The position numbers and the translations under genes were made by a program. Of a stretch of 25,531 bases of DNA, positions 1 through 6,357 are shown piece by piece (within the stretch, counting starts at the first letter, position 1; each line of letters opens with the position of its first letter). Source of the stretch: JANLSO01 sp031362405. Lineage in GTDB: Bacteria; Actinomycetota; Thermoleophilia; Miltoncostaeales; Miltoncostaeaceae. The stretch spans positions 1 through 25,531 of the forward strand of contig JANLSO010000052.1 of the NCBI GenBank assembly GCA_031362405.1, in the 5' to 3' direction. The notes below the pieces were generated by a model. It had not been told where the DNA came from and did no database searches. It saw nothing but the letters and a program-made list of their open reading frames with translations.

Positions 1-342
1 CATGAAGAACGTCTGGGCAACGGGGCCGGGGTCGGCGAGGCCAGTGGTCTCGATCAGAACGCGATCGAAGCGATCGCGCCGTTTCATCAGCCGCCCGAGG
101 ATACGAATGAGGTCGCCGCGCACCGTGCAGCACAGGCAACCGTTATTCATCTCGAAGATCTCTTCTTCGGCATCCACGACGATCTCATTGTCGATGCCGA
201 CCTCGCCGAACTCGTTCTCGATCACCGCGATCCGCAGACCGTGGTTCTCGGTGAGGATCCGGTTGAGAAGGGTGGTCTTGCCCGCTCCGAGGAATCCGGT
301 GAGCACCGTGACCGGCACCCGTTCATCGATATCCGTGGTCAT
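1..342 (-). CDS. CobW-family (COG0523) GTPase / zinc metallochaperone, N-terminal part
   Basis: This is the N-terminal 114 residues of a CobW/COG0523 P-loop GTPase; the rest lies beyond the window edge. I read a Walker A motif GFLGAGKTT at residues 16-24, the segment VIENEFGEVGID, and the family metal-binding signature CLCC at residues 69-72, followed by a Switch/Walker B-like VLIETTGLADPGP near residue 95. The ATG at 340-342 is preceded by GAGGGAG at good spacing. Family members use GTP to deliver metal (zinc, cobalt, nickel) to client proteins. Lying downstream of znuABC and zur on the same strand, this one is most likely a zinc chaperone of the ZigA/ZagA type made under zinc limitation. 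The specific metal is inferred from context. A nitrile hydratase activator or CobW proper is less likely here. Confidence 0.9.
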   Translation of the reverse strand, partial: MTTDIDERVPVTVLTGFLGAGKTTLLNRILTENHGLRIAVIENEFGEVGIDNEIVVDAEEEIFEMNNGCLCCTVRGDLIRILGRLMKRRDRFDRVLIETTGLADPGPVAQTFFM

Positions 343-357
343 ACGTCTCCCTCGAGA

Positions 358-370
358 TTCAAATGATCAA
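358..370 (-). promoter_or_regulatory. Candidate Zur operator upstream of the cobW-family gene
   Basis: An AT-rich 13-mer, TTGATCATTTGAA on the minus strand, sits 16 bp upstream of the cobW-family start in an otherwise GC-rich region. It matches TTGATCTCATCAA at the znuA start at 9 of 13 positions. Zur operators in many bacteria are AT-rich imperfect palindromes. The assignment to Zur is inference from base composition, position and the shared sequence only. Confidence 0.3.
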
Positions 371-378
371 CCCTCACC

Positions 379-405
379 CGGCCTGTCGCACAGGCTGACA
401 GGCCG
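379..405. terminator. Hairpin between zur and the cobW-family gene
   Basis: A perfect 9-bp inverted repeat, CGGCCTGTC / GACAGGCCG, encloses a 9-nt loop between the zur stop and the cobW-family start. No T-tract follows on the minus strand, so a classical intrinsic terminator is not supported. It could be an attenuating or stabilising hairpin that separates cobW expression from the znu-zur transcript. Confidence 0.3.
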
Positions 406-435
406 AGGCACAGCGCGCCGCGCGACTCGGCATTG

Positions 436-468
436 CGCACAGATCGGTGCCGGGCACCGACCTGTGCG
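436..468. repeat. Palindromic intergenic element P1 (GGTGCC core)
   Basis: A 33-bp odd-length palindrome centred on base 452, with 16-bp arms and a single mismatch at 443/461. The inner core is CGGTGCC-G-GGCACCG and the outer arms are CGCACAG / CTGTGCG. It lies 13 bp beyond the zur stop. Two other elements in the window (4162-4202 and 20147-20185) share the core but have different outer arms. A REP-like or RAYT-mobilised element is possible; no transposase is present in this window. Confidence 0.7.
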
Positions 469-481
469 TCGTGAACCGCGG

Positions 482-955
482 CTAGCTCTCCCGGCAGTCG
501 GGGCAGCGGCCGCGCAGCACGACGTCGTGCTCGGAGACGGCGAAGCTCGACCGTTCGCCGGTGGCGTGGATCGCCTGCTCCAGAGCCGGGTCCTCGAACG
601 GCGTAACGAGGTTGCAGCCGACGCACACCAAGTGGTGGTGGTGGTGACCGTCAGGCAGGGCCGGCTCGAAGCGGGAGACCCCGTCGCCGAGATCAAGCCG
701 CAGCACGAGGCGTTGGCCGACCAACAGGTCGAGGATGCGGTAGACGCTGGCGATGCCGACGGCTTTGCCATGTGCCCGAATACCGTCGAAAAGGTCTTGG
801 GCGGTGCGGCAGCAGTCTTGAGTGGCCAAAGCTCCGATCACGGCAGCGCGGGCTCCGCCCGCTCGATGCCCGGCCTGCGCGAGGGCCTGGTTGGCGTGAT
901 CGCGCCACTCGGCGGTTGCTGCGGCGGAGTGGCCGTGCGCGCGGTCGTGGCTCAT
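482..955 (-). CDS. zur: Zur-type Fur-family zinc-responsive repressor
   Basis: This is a 157-residue Fur-superfamily repressor. It has an N-terminal winged-helix region (about residues 25-90, with GIASVYRILDLLVGQRLV as recognition helix and wing), then the dimerisation/metal domain. The metal signature is a five-His run at 104-108 followed by CVGC (C111, C114), and a second CPDC pair at C151/C154 gives the structural Cys4 zinc site of Fur and Zur proteins. Its ATG overlaps the znuC stop by 4 bp (ATGA), so it is translationally coupled in the znuABC operon. That context makes Zur more likely than Fur, PerR or Mur. Zn-loaded Zur would repress this operon, forming a feedback loop. Residues 1-12 are unusually His-rich (SHDRAHGHS), which might tune metal sensing; that last point is speculation. 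Confidence 0.9.
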   Translation of the reverse strand: MSHDRAHGHSAAATAEWRDHANQALAQAGHRAGGARAAVIGALATQDCCRTAQDLFDGIRAHGKAVGIASVYRILDLLVGQRLVLRLDLGDGVSRFEPALPDGHHHHHLVCVGCNLVTPFEDPALEQAIHATGERSSFAVSEHDVVLRGRCPDCRES

Positions 956-1773
956 CGGGCCCGCTCCCCGGAGCCACGGCGCGGGAACCGTACTGGCGGC
1001 GCATAGGCGCCATGCCCGGGGGCGTGGTCCCCGCAGCCCCCATCCGCCGACGGCAGATCTCCGAGGACGAGCCCGAACGTTTCGAGCACCGCCTCCCGGG
1101 TCAGCGTTGCCGCCGCCGGACCATAGGCGACAACTCGACCGGCCAGTAGCATGGCCATGTCGGCGGCTGCGGCATCGCGGATGTCATGGGTGGCGAGGAT
1201 CACCGCGGCACCACGGGTGCACTCGTCGGTGATCACCTCACGAAGAAGCTGCTGGGCGGCGACATCGAGACCCGCGGCGGGCTCATCGAGCACAACGAGA
1301 TCGGCCTGCGCCGCGAGTACCTGAGCCACGTAGACCCGCTGTTGCTGTCCACCTGACAACGCCCGCAGGGGGCGCTCGGCCAGGTCGGAGATCTGCATCC
1401 GTTCCATGGCCGAGTCGATGAGATCACGTTCGCCCGGACGAACCCGCCCCAGAAGGCCGCGGGCCGCGAAACGCCCCATCGCGACGACGTCTCTCACCCG
1501 CACGGGTAGGACGAACTCGCGGGGATGGAACTGGCCGAGGTAGGCGACTCGGGAGGGATGGGCACCGGGCTCACCGCCGAGCACCTCGATCCGGCCGTCG
1601 ATCGCATCCAGAAGACCTACCACCGTGCGGACGAACGTGGACTTACCGGATCCGTTCGTACCAACGACCGCGAGCGATGTCCCGGGCGCCAGCTCGACGT
1701 CGATGCCGGACACGGCAGGGTGATCGTTCCAACCGACCACCAGATCACGCGCACGGAGGGCAGGGCGGCTCAT
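952..1773 (-). CDS. znuC: Zinc/manganese ABC transporter ATP-binding protein
   Basis: This 273-residue ABC ATPase is the cytoplasmic motor of a metal uptake system. Walker A is GTNGSGKST (residues 38-46), the signature motif is LSGGQQQR (139-146), and Walker B is LVVLDE with catalytic E164, followed by the D-loop GLD and the switch histidine in ATHD. The segment ILATHDIRDAAAADMAMLLAGRVVAYGP is typical of the ZnuC/MntB family. The start overlaps the end of the permease gene by 4 bp and its stop overlaps zur by 4 bp, so permease, ATPase and repressor are co-translated. The tail after about residue 235 contains a His/Asp stretch (GCGDHAPGHGAYAPP) that could bind metal. Zinc is favoured over manganese because zur is in the operon. 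Confidence 0.92.
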   Translation of the reverse strand: MSRPALRARDLVVGWNDHPAVSGIDVELAPGTSLAVVGTNGSGKSTFVRTVVGLLDAIDGRIEVLGGEPGAHPSRVAYLGQFHPREFVLPVRVRDVVAMGRFAARGLLGRVRPGERDLIDSAMERMQISDLAERPLRALSGGQQQRVYVAQVLAAQADLVVLDEPAAGLDVAAQQLLREVITDECTRGAAVILATHDIRDAAAADMAMLLAGRVVAYGPAAATLTREAVLETFGLVLGDLPSADGGCGDHAPGHGAYAPPVRFPRRGSGERAR

Positions 1774-2522
1774 GCCGTTCCTACCGCGGGCGCCCGCCGC
1801 CCCGCCAACTCAACCGCCACCAGGGTGAGGGCAAAGGCACCAACCTGCACCAGCACGATCGACGCACCGGCCGCGAGATCGAAGGCGTACGAGGTGGACA
1901 GTCCGATCCACACCGACAGCACCCCGATCGTGGCGGAGATCGCGATCATCGCCCCGACCCGTCGGGCCACGAGCGCCGCGGTCGCCGGGGGAGCGACGAT
2001 CATCCCGAAGACCAGGAGCGTCCCGACGGTTTGGAATGAGGCAACGACGGTTACGGCCACGAGGATCAGCATGAAGGCGTGGTAACGGCCCGCCCGAAAG
2101 CCAGCCGTGGTCGCGGCCTCCGGGTCGATACACAGCAGCAGAAATGGTCGGGCGCAGCCCCCCGCGATCGCGATCACGGCAAGTGAAGTCACCGCCTGCC
2201 AGCCGATGTCACTCCAGCTCGATCCGAGCACGTCTCCGAACAGGATACGGGTGAGGTCGCCCGTGAACGTCTGCGAACGCGAGACGATCGCCACGCCGAG
2301 CGCGAGCATCCCGACGAACAGAAGACCGATGGCCGTGTCGCTCGACAGGCGCGTCGCACGGGTGACAAGGCCAACCCCGCCGATCATCAGCGCCGCGCCG
2401 ACGACCGCTCCGACGATCCCGGGAAGCCCGAGGATCAGCGCCGTGGCGATACCGGGCAGAACGCCGTGCGCCAGCGCATCGCCCACGAATGCCAACCCGC
2501 GCAGCACCACGAAGGTACCCAC
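1770..2522 (-). CDS. znuB: Zinc/manganese ABC transporter permease
   Basis: This is an ABC-3 family integral membrane permease. The region VVGTFVVLRGLAFVGDALAHGVLPGIA is the hallmark N-terminal part of ZnuB/MntB/TroC permeases and is followed by about seven further hydrophobic helices. The first canonical start I can find is the GTG at 2520-2522, giving 250 residues. However, the same open frame continues upstream with family-like sequence (DALITPFIDNEFLLRALVAG) to about position 2612, inside the 3' end of znuA, and contains no ATG, GTG or TTG. Family proteins are usually 265-290 residues, so the protein probably begins about 30 residues earlier from a near-cognate codon (ATC at 2610-2612), or it is slightly truncated. 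It forms the membrane channel with ZnuC and receives metal from ZnuA. Confidence 0.88.
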   Translation of the reverse strand: MGTFVVLRGLAFVGDALAHGVLPGIATALILGLPGIVGAVVGAALMIGGVGLVTRATRLSSDTAIGLLFVGMLALGVAIVSRSQTFTGDLTRILFGDVLGSSWSDIGWQAVTSLAVIAIAGGCARPFLLLCIDPEAATTAGFRAGRYHAFMLILVAVTVVASFQTVGTLLVFGMIVAPPATAALVARRVGAMIAISATIGVLSVWIGLSTSYAFDLAAGASIVLVQVGAFALTLVAVELAGRRAPAVGTA

Positions 2523-2599
2523 AACGGATGCGGCCAGCGCAACAAGGATCCCTGCTACGAGCGCCCGAAGTAGGAACTCGTTGTCGATAAACGGCGTGA

Positions 2600-3556
2600 T
2601 CAGGGCGTCGATGGGGTGCCACCAAGCCCGGAGACGATCGCGCGGGTCACCTCGCGCATGAACGTGAAGTACGAGCCGTCGGCGGGCAGGGTGTGCGAGC
2701 CGACCGCGACCACCTTCACGCCCGTCTGATCGGCGATCGCATTCGCAACCGCGGTCGGGGTGCCGATCTCGGTGAAGATCGCGGGCACCTTCTCCGCGTC
2801 GACGAGCGTGGCCAGGTCGGCGAGTTGTCCGGCAGAGGGCTCGGCCTGTGACGACAGCGACGGAATGATCGCTCCGACCAGCCGAAACCCGTAGCGCTCC
2901 GAGAAGTAGCCCATGGATTCGTGTCCGGTGACGAGCTCGCGCTGGGCACCCGGGATGGTCTCGACCTCCGCGGCGATCGCGACGTTGAGGTCGCGCAGCC
3001 GGCGCCCGAGGGCGGAGGCCCGGTCGGTGAGGTCGATCCCGAGTTGCGACCGTAGCTCGAGCGCCAGGGCGGCCGTGACCTGCGACATCCGCGCGGGGTC
3101 GAGCCAGATGTGCGGGTCGAGCGGACCCTCGTCGGCGAGTTCACCAGCAGCGAACTCGCGGATGTCGACGTGGTCGGTCGCCACGAAGATCGGTCGACCG
3201 GAGGCCTGTGCCTGGGCGAGGGGGTCCTTGAGGCTCTCTTCGAGGTTCGTGCCGTTGACGACGATCAGGTCGGCCTCCTGGAGGCGTTGCGCGTCTTTGG
3301 CGGAGGGCTGGAAGTCGTGGGGATCGACGCCGTTCGGCATCAGGACGTCCACCTGGGCGGCATCGCCAACGAGCTCTGTGACAAGCGTTCCAAGAATGGG
3401 GGTCGTGACGAGAATCCGCAGACCCGGCGCGGGCGACTGGCTCGACGAGCCACACCCGCTCGCCACGACCACTACGGCAAGAATGCAAAGCATCGCGCCA
3501 CGGAGGCGGTGCTGAAGAAGGAGACGACGCACTCCAGTAACGATAATTGATCTCAT
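2600..3556 (-). CDS. znuA: Zinc-binding lipoprotein of the ABC uptake system
   Basis: This 318-residue cluster A-I (ZnuA/TroA) solute-binding protein begins with a basic, hydrophobic signal (RGAMLCILAVVVVASGC) ending in a lipobox, VASGC, with C35 as the lipidated residue. The metal ligands expected for the family are visible: H80 in GVDPHDF, H149 in DPHIWLDP, H212 in TGHESMGYF and E263 in FTEIGTP. The His-rich loop of Gram-negative ZnuA proteins is absent. The ATG at 3554-3556 gives a complete signal peptide; an open frame continues upstream but looks non-coding. An internal ATG at 3491-3493 is an alternative that would start directly before the hydrophobic core. It captures zinc outside the membrane and passes it to ZnuB. 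It is the first gene of the operon, with a candidate operator overlapping its start. Confidence 0.92.
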   Translation of the reverse strand: MRSIIVTGVRRLLLQHRLRGAMLCILAVVVVASGCGSSSQSPAPGLRILVTTPILGTLVTELVGDAAQVDVLMPNGVDPHDFQPSAKDAQRLQEADLIVVNGTNLEESLKDPLAQAQASGRPIFVATDHVDIREFAAGELADEGPLDPHIWLDPARMSQVTAALALELRSQLGIDLTDRASALGRRLRDLNVAIAAEVETIPGAQRELVTGHESMGYFSERYGFRLVGAIIPSLSSQAEPSAGQLADLATLVDAEKVPAIFTEIGTPTAVANAIADQTGVKVVAVGSHTLPADGSYFTFMREVTRAIVSGLGGTPSTP

Positions 3557-3559
3557 CAA
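3547..3559. promoter_or_regulatory. Candidate Zur operator at the znuA start
   Basis: TTGAT-CTC-ATCAA is a perfect inverted repeat (5-bp arms, 3-bp spacer) in an unusually AT-rich patch, with GATAAT just beside it. It overlaps the assigned znuA start codon and lies between znuA and the divergent GNAT gene. A related 13-mer lies upstream of the cobW-family gene. Zur binding is inferred, not shown. If the internal znuA start is used instead, the site falls in the leader. Confidence 0.35.
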
Positions 3560-3607
3560 GTGGTGCCACCCTACCTCGTCGCCACGCGCGACGTATCCTC
3601 CGCGGCC

Positions 3608-4129
3608 GTGGCCCTCCCTTTCGCGATCCGCCCCGCCACGCTCAACGACGCCGAAAGGATCGGGGCGATCTACGACGAGGGCATCTCGGGCGGGGCCGCG
3701 ACCTTTGCGACCGGACCACACGGCGCCGAGGAACGGCGTGTGTGGCTAGCCGAACGGGCGCCGCGCGCACCCGTGTTCTGCGCCACCGCCGACGGCCGCG
3801 TCGTGGGCTGGTCGGCTCTCGCCCCGTTCTCGCAGCGCCCATGGTACGACGGGGTCGCCGAGTACACCGCCTACGTTGCACACGACGCGCGCGGCACCGG
3901 TGTCGGCCGACGCCTTCTCGAGCATCTCGTCGGCGTCGCTCCGGAGGTCGACTACTGGAAGCTCGTGGGCATGATCCTCGCCGACAACCACGCGGGGCTC
4001 GCTCTTGCCACCGGAAGTGGCTTTCGCGTGGTGGGCACGTACGCCGCACACGGCCGCATCGGCCAGGCGTGGCGCGACGTCACCGTCGTCGAGCGGCACC
4101 TGATGGTGGGGCCGGGGGCGACGAGGTAA
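3608..4129 (+). CDS. GNAT N-acetyltransferase, phosphinothricin acetyltransferase-like
   Basis: This is a single-domain GCN5-related acetyltransferase of about 173 residues. It opens with the usual FAIRPATLNDAERIGAIYDEGI and has the ATF element typical of Pat/Bar and YncA-like enzymes. The acetyl-CoA pyrophosphate loop is in the stretch AYVAHDARGTGVGRRLLEHL, matching the Q/RxxGxG/A motif as RGTGVG. The late NHAGLALATGSGF plus TYAAHGR segment is also typical of Pat-like GNATs. I chose the GTG at 3608 because the domain begins immediately afterwards; a GTG at 3560 would leave only 3 bp to the divergent znuA start. Relatives acetylate phosphinothricin, methionine sulfoximine or other amino-group substrates; the natural substrate here cannot be read from sequence. 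Confidence 0.8.
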   Translation: MALPFAIRPATLNDAERIGAIYDEGISGGAATFATGPHGAEERRVWLAERAPRAPVFCATADGRVVGWSALAPFSQRPWYDGVAEYTAYVAHDARGTGVGRRLLEHLVGVAPEVDYWKLVGMILADNHAGLALATGSGFRVVGTYAAHGRIGQAWRDVTVVERHLMVGPGATR

Positions 4130-4158
4130 ACACCCACCCGACACGTTGTGCCACCGGA

Positions 4159-5145
4159 TCACGTTGTCAACAGCCGGTGCCGGGCACCGGATGTTGACAA
4201 CGCCGCCTCTGAACCGCGACCCGTTCCCGTGATGCCCACGCGGCATCTCGCTACCCATCGCGGCAAACCGCCGGCCGCGGCAAACGCACCGGGGGCGCGC
4301 TCAGCGAGCTCTGCCGCCCGTGCAACGAGGGCCTCAGGGTCGACGCCTAACTCGGCAGCCGCCTTCGGCCACGTGCTGCGGGAGGTGAAGACCTTGTCGT
4401 CGCCGCCGATCTTCATCGCGAACTTCAGCTTCTTTTCGTGGAAGTCTGGGTAGGGCAGCGCGGAGGCAATGTCGTACAGCGGCGCGAGGCGCACCTGTTG
4501 ACCGGAAAGCAGCAGCGAGTAGTTCTTCGCATGAGCATCGGTTTCGGCGATGATCCCGTTCCAGACGAGGGCGTCGGCAGATCGGCGGACGCCGCCGTTA
4601 GCGGCGCTCGCGGGCATCGCGCGACGCATCAGGCCGACGATGTCGCCGGGGGTCGGGCCCCCGTCGGCCTGGTAGTTGCGGCCGGGGTGGACACCGAGGG
4701 CCTGGCAGAGATCTTCCTGATGAACACGGATAGGAAGCCCCTCGGCCTCCCGCCGGTCGTAGCGTTCGATCATGATCGCCGACTCCGCGCCGAATCGCTG
4801 AACACGCGTGCGAGCGACGGGGATGCCCACACGCCCCGCGGCCGCCATACAGAGGTAATCGTGCAGGTCGTGACCGTCGAATCCGTCAATGGCGGGTTTG
4901 AGGATGTGCGTCGTCGCCGTGGCGCCGCGCGGCACGCCCCACCTCTCTTCGCGGCAGAGCAGGGCGGTCTTCGCCTGTGCGCCCGCACGGCTGAACTGCC
5001 CCGAGGCCGGTCTTCCGAGCCACGGCGTTGCCTGCTCGGCGGCGCGGTAGCCGTCGTCGTAGTCACACCGAAGGTCACCGCCACGCAGACAGTGAAGATG
5101 CCCCCCGAGACGATCGCCGAGAACAACTGCGAGGACGTCAATCAC
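4159..5145 (-). CDS. hipA: HipA-family Ser/Thr kinase toxin with internal deletion
   Basis: This 328-residue HipA-like protein starts at a GTG that overlaps the hipB stop (GTGATTGA). About 40 N-terminal residues (DVLAVVLGDRLGGHL ... YRAAEQATP) match the start of HipA, but the sequence then jumps to WLGRPASGQFSRAGAQAKTALL. In E. coli HipA the equivalent SVAGAQEKTALL serine is Ser150, whereas here it is S52, so roughly 100 residues of the N-terminal subdomain are missing in frame. The kinase core looks intact: HILKP, IMIERYDR, VHQEDLCQALG, catalytic TDAHAKNYS and the metal-binding LAPLYDIASALPY. The C-terminus diverges after ERAPGAFAAA and runs into palindrome P2. Intact HipA phosphorylates GltX and is neutralised by HipB. 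This copy may be inactive or deregulated. Confidence 0.8.
   Translation of the reverse strand: MIDVLAVVLGDRLGGHLHCLRGGDLRCDYDDGYRAAEQATPWLGRPASGQFSRAGAQAKTALLCREERWGVPRGATATTHILKPAIDGFDGHDLHDYLCMAAAGRVGIPVARTRVQRFGAESAIMIERYDRREAEGLPIRVHQEDLCQALGVHPGRNYQADGGPTPGDIVGLMRRAMPASAANGGVRRSADALVWNGIIAETDAHAKNYSLLLSGQQVRLAPLYDIASALPYPDFHEKKLKFAMKIGGDDKVFTSRSTWPKAAAELGVDPEALVARAAELAERAPGAFAAAGGLPRWVARCRVGITGTGRGSEAALSTSGARHRLLTT
4162..4202. repeat. Palindromic element P2 (GGTGCC core) at the hipA 3' end
   Basis: A 41-bp palindrome centred on base 4182 has 20-bp arms with one mismatch at 4173/4191, the same distance (9 bp) from the centre as the mismatch in P1. The core is CCGGTGCC-G-GGCACCGG and the outer arms are CGTTGTCAACA / TGTTGACAACG. 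It lies in the convergent gap after the GNAT gene and forms the last codons of the hipA frame, so it appears to have replaced the natural hipA end. Confidence 0.75.
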
Positions 5146-5416
5146 GCCGGGTGTGCTCGGCGAGGATCTCGTCGAGATCGATCTCCGACGCCGGTCGCGG
5201 GCGCGTCGTCGGATCGAAAACATCGAGTTCGAGGCCGAGCATGTCAAGGGTGCGCATCGCACTGCCCGGCTCCGCGGTCGGTTTGCCACTTTCGAACTCG
5301 TAGACCCACTTGCGTGAGACGCCAACCTTCTCCGCGACCTTCGCCTGAGAGAGGCGAAGGTCGAGCCGACGGCCGCGCGCAATCGCGGCAAGTCCAGGGG
5401 CGGTGAAGGCCTTCAC
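5138..5416 (-). CDS. hipB: HipB-like XRE-family antitoxin / autorepressor
   Basis: This is a small Xre-type helix-turn-helix protein of about 92 residues. The HTH covers roughly residues 18-50, RLSQAKVAEKVGVSRKWVYEFESGK, followed by a short dimerisation strand (LDMLGLELDVFDP) and an acidic tail (ASEIDLDEILAEHTRRD) like HipB proteins that dock on HipA. I chose the GTG at 5416 because an AGGGAG Shine-Dalgarno lies 5-6 nt upstream; a GTG at 5434 is in frame but lacks such a site. It overlaps hipA by 8 bp, the usual toxin-antitoxin coupling. HipB normally binds operators upstream of its own gene and keeps the HipA kinase inactive. Confidence 0.85.
   Translation of the reverse strand: MKAFTAPGLAAIARGRRLDLRLSQAKVAEKVGVSRKWVYEFESGKPTAEPGSAMRTLDMLGLELDVFDPTTRPRPASEIDLDEILAEHTRRD
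5336..5362. repeat. 11-bp perfect inverted repeat inside hipB
   Basis: GACCTTCGCCT and AGGCGAAGGTC flank a 5-nt loop within the HTH-coding part of hipB. It is long for a chance palindrome in coding sequence. It might be an mRNA hairpin or an internal operator, but codon constraint (LRLSQAKV) in GC-rich DNA can also produce it. Confidence 0.4.
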
Positions 5417-5525
5417 GACGTCTCCCTGTGACACCGATCGGCATCATCACTCTGTCTGACACTGAACGGTTGCCTCGCGGAAATGCCACCGATGGCTAGC
5501 GACGTGATCGTTGTACCGTGAGCCC

Positions 5526-6200
5526 ATGCGTTCTGGCCTCCTCATCCGAACCGAATCCATGGACTACGCCCGTGCGTGGGAGACCCAGCGGGCGATCGCG
5601 GAGGCCCGACGTGAGGGGCGGATTCCTGACGTGATCTGGATTCTCGAACATCCACCCGTTTTCACGGTGGGCCGCCATGGCACTCGGGCCGACCTCTTTC
5701 TCTCTGACGAGGTTCTCGCCAAGATGGGCGCGACGTTCCACCAGATCGACCGGGGCGGGCAGATGACCTGGCACGGGCCGGGCCAGAGCGTGGCGTATCC
5801 GATCTGCGATCTGCGTGGTGGCCGGGTGCGCGCCTTCATCGAGGCCTTGGTTGGTGCGATGCGCGACGCCGCCGGTATCGCGGGAGCGCACGCCGGCAGT
5901 GAGGCGATGGGGCTCTACGTCGGCGGTCGAAAGCTCGGCAGCGTGGGTATCCGCGTCGAGAACGGCGTCAGCACCCACGGTCTGGCGCTGAACCGTGACC
6001 CCGACATGCAGTGGTTCTCACTGATGACGGCCTGCGGCGCGCCCGACGTCGAGACGACATCCGTCGCGCGTGAGGGTGGCGACCCCGACCGCGAACGGGT
6101 CGACCGAGTTCTTGCCGAGGCCCTCTCAGAGCGGCTCGACCTCTGCTTGGAAGAGGTCGCCCTGAACGAGCTCAGCCTCGCCGTTGCTCCCACGCGCTGA
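5526..6200 (+). CDS. lipB: Octanoyl-[acyl-carrier-protein]:protein N-octanoyltransferase
   Basis: LipB transfers octanoyl groups from octanoyl-ACP to lipoyl domains of 2-oxoacid dehydrogenases and GcvH, the first step of endogenous lipoate synthesis; LipA then adds sulfur. The 224-residue protein has all the family blocks: LEHPPVFTVGRHG (40-52), RGGQMTWHGPGQSVAYPI (76-93), and GGRKLGSVGIRVENGVSTHG with catalytic Lys136. These are followed by LNRDPDMQWFSLMTACG with the acyl-thioester Cys170. I chose the ATG at 5526 rather than an in-frame TTG at 5511 because the conserved domain begins right after it. The gene diverges from hipB and stands alone; lipA is not in this window. Its 3' end overlaps the convergent small ORF by 29 bp. 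Confidence 0.95.
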   Translation: MRSGLLIRTESMDYARAWETQRAIAEARREGRIPDVIWILEHPPVFTVGRHGTRADLFLSDEVLAKMGATFHQIDRGGQMTWHGPGQSVAYPICDLRGGRVRAFIEALVGAMRDAAGIAGAHAGSEAMGLYVGGRKLGSVGIRVENGVSTHGLALNRDPDMQWFSLMTACGAPDVETTSVAREGGDPDRERVDRVLAEALSERLDLCLEEVALNELSLAVAPTR

Positions 6201-6357
6201 GGGTGCGGGCGACGAGGAGGTCGTCATCAGGGTCGGCCCCGGCCGACGCCACCCAACCCGCCACGACATCGGCGTCGACCTCGAAGGGCTCGACGTCCGG
6301 GTGCGCCGCGCACAACGCGTCGGCGAGCGTCTCTGAATCGACCAGCCGGTCGCTCAC
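6172..6357 (-). CDS. Small acidic protein resembling IscX
   Basis: This 61-residue acidic ORF starts with GTG, overlapping the stop of the preceding membrane peptide (GTGA). The pattern DSETLADAL..AHPDVEP..V....V.GWV ... DDDLLVARTLSAWE lines up along its length with the E. coli IscX pattern DSREIGEAL..AYPDLDP..V....M.QWI ... DDDP ... LEAILLVW. IscX is a small acidic partner of the IscS cysteine desulfurase and of ferredoxin in Fe-S cluster assembly. The similarity is by eye and the protein is short, so the assignment is tentative. It overlaps the end of lipB on the opposite strand by 29 bp; LipA, the enzyme acting after LipB, is an Fe-S protein, which makes the neighbourhood suggestive but not probative. 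Confidence 0.5.
   Translation of the reverse strand: MSDRLVDSETLADALCAAHPDVEPFEVDADVVAGWVASAGADPDDDLLVARTLSAWEQRRG

Noticed and set aside
436..468. P1 as an intrinsic terminator
   Set aside because: The hairpin is strong but no T-run follows on either strand, and the shared core with P2 and P3 suggests a repeat family instead.
2..1006. 334-residue plus-strand open frame
   Set aside because: It lies antisense to the cobW-family gene, zur and part of znuC, all of which show conserved motifs; its own translation is Arg/Ser-rich without domains.
3557..3721. N-terminal extension of znuA
   Set aside because: These 55 residues are antisense to the GNAT gene and precede a proper signal peptide start.
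4131..4170. Short direct repeat CACGTTGT at 4142 and 4160
   Set aside because: Only 8 bases long and the second copy is part of palindrome P2; it could be a target-site trace, but I cannot distinguish it from chance.
5395..5434. LexA, Fur or HipB operator upstream of hipB
   Set aside because: I searched for a palindrome in the short hipB leader and found none convincing beyond the ribosome site.
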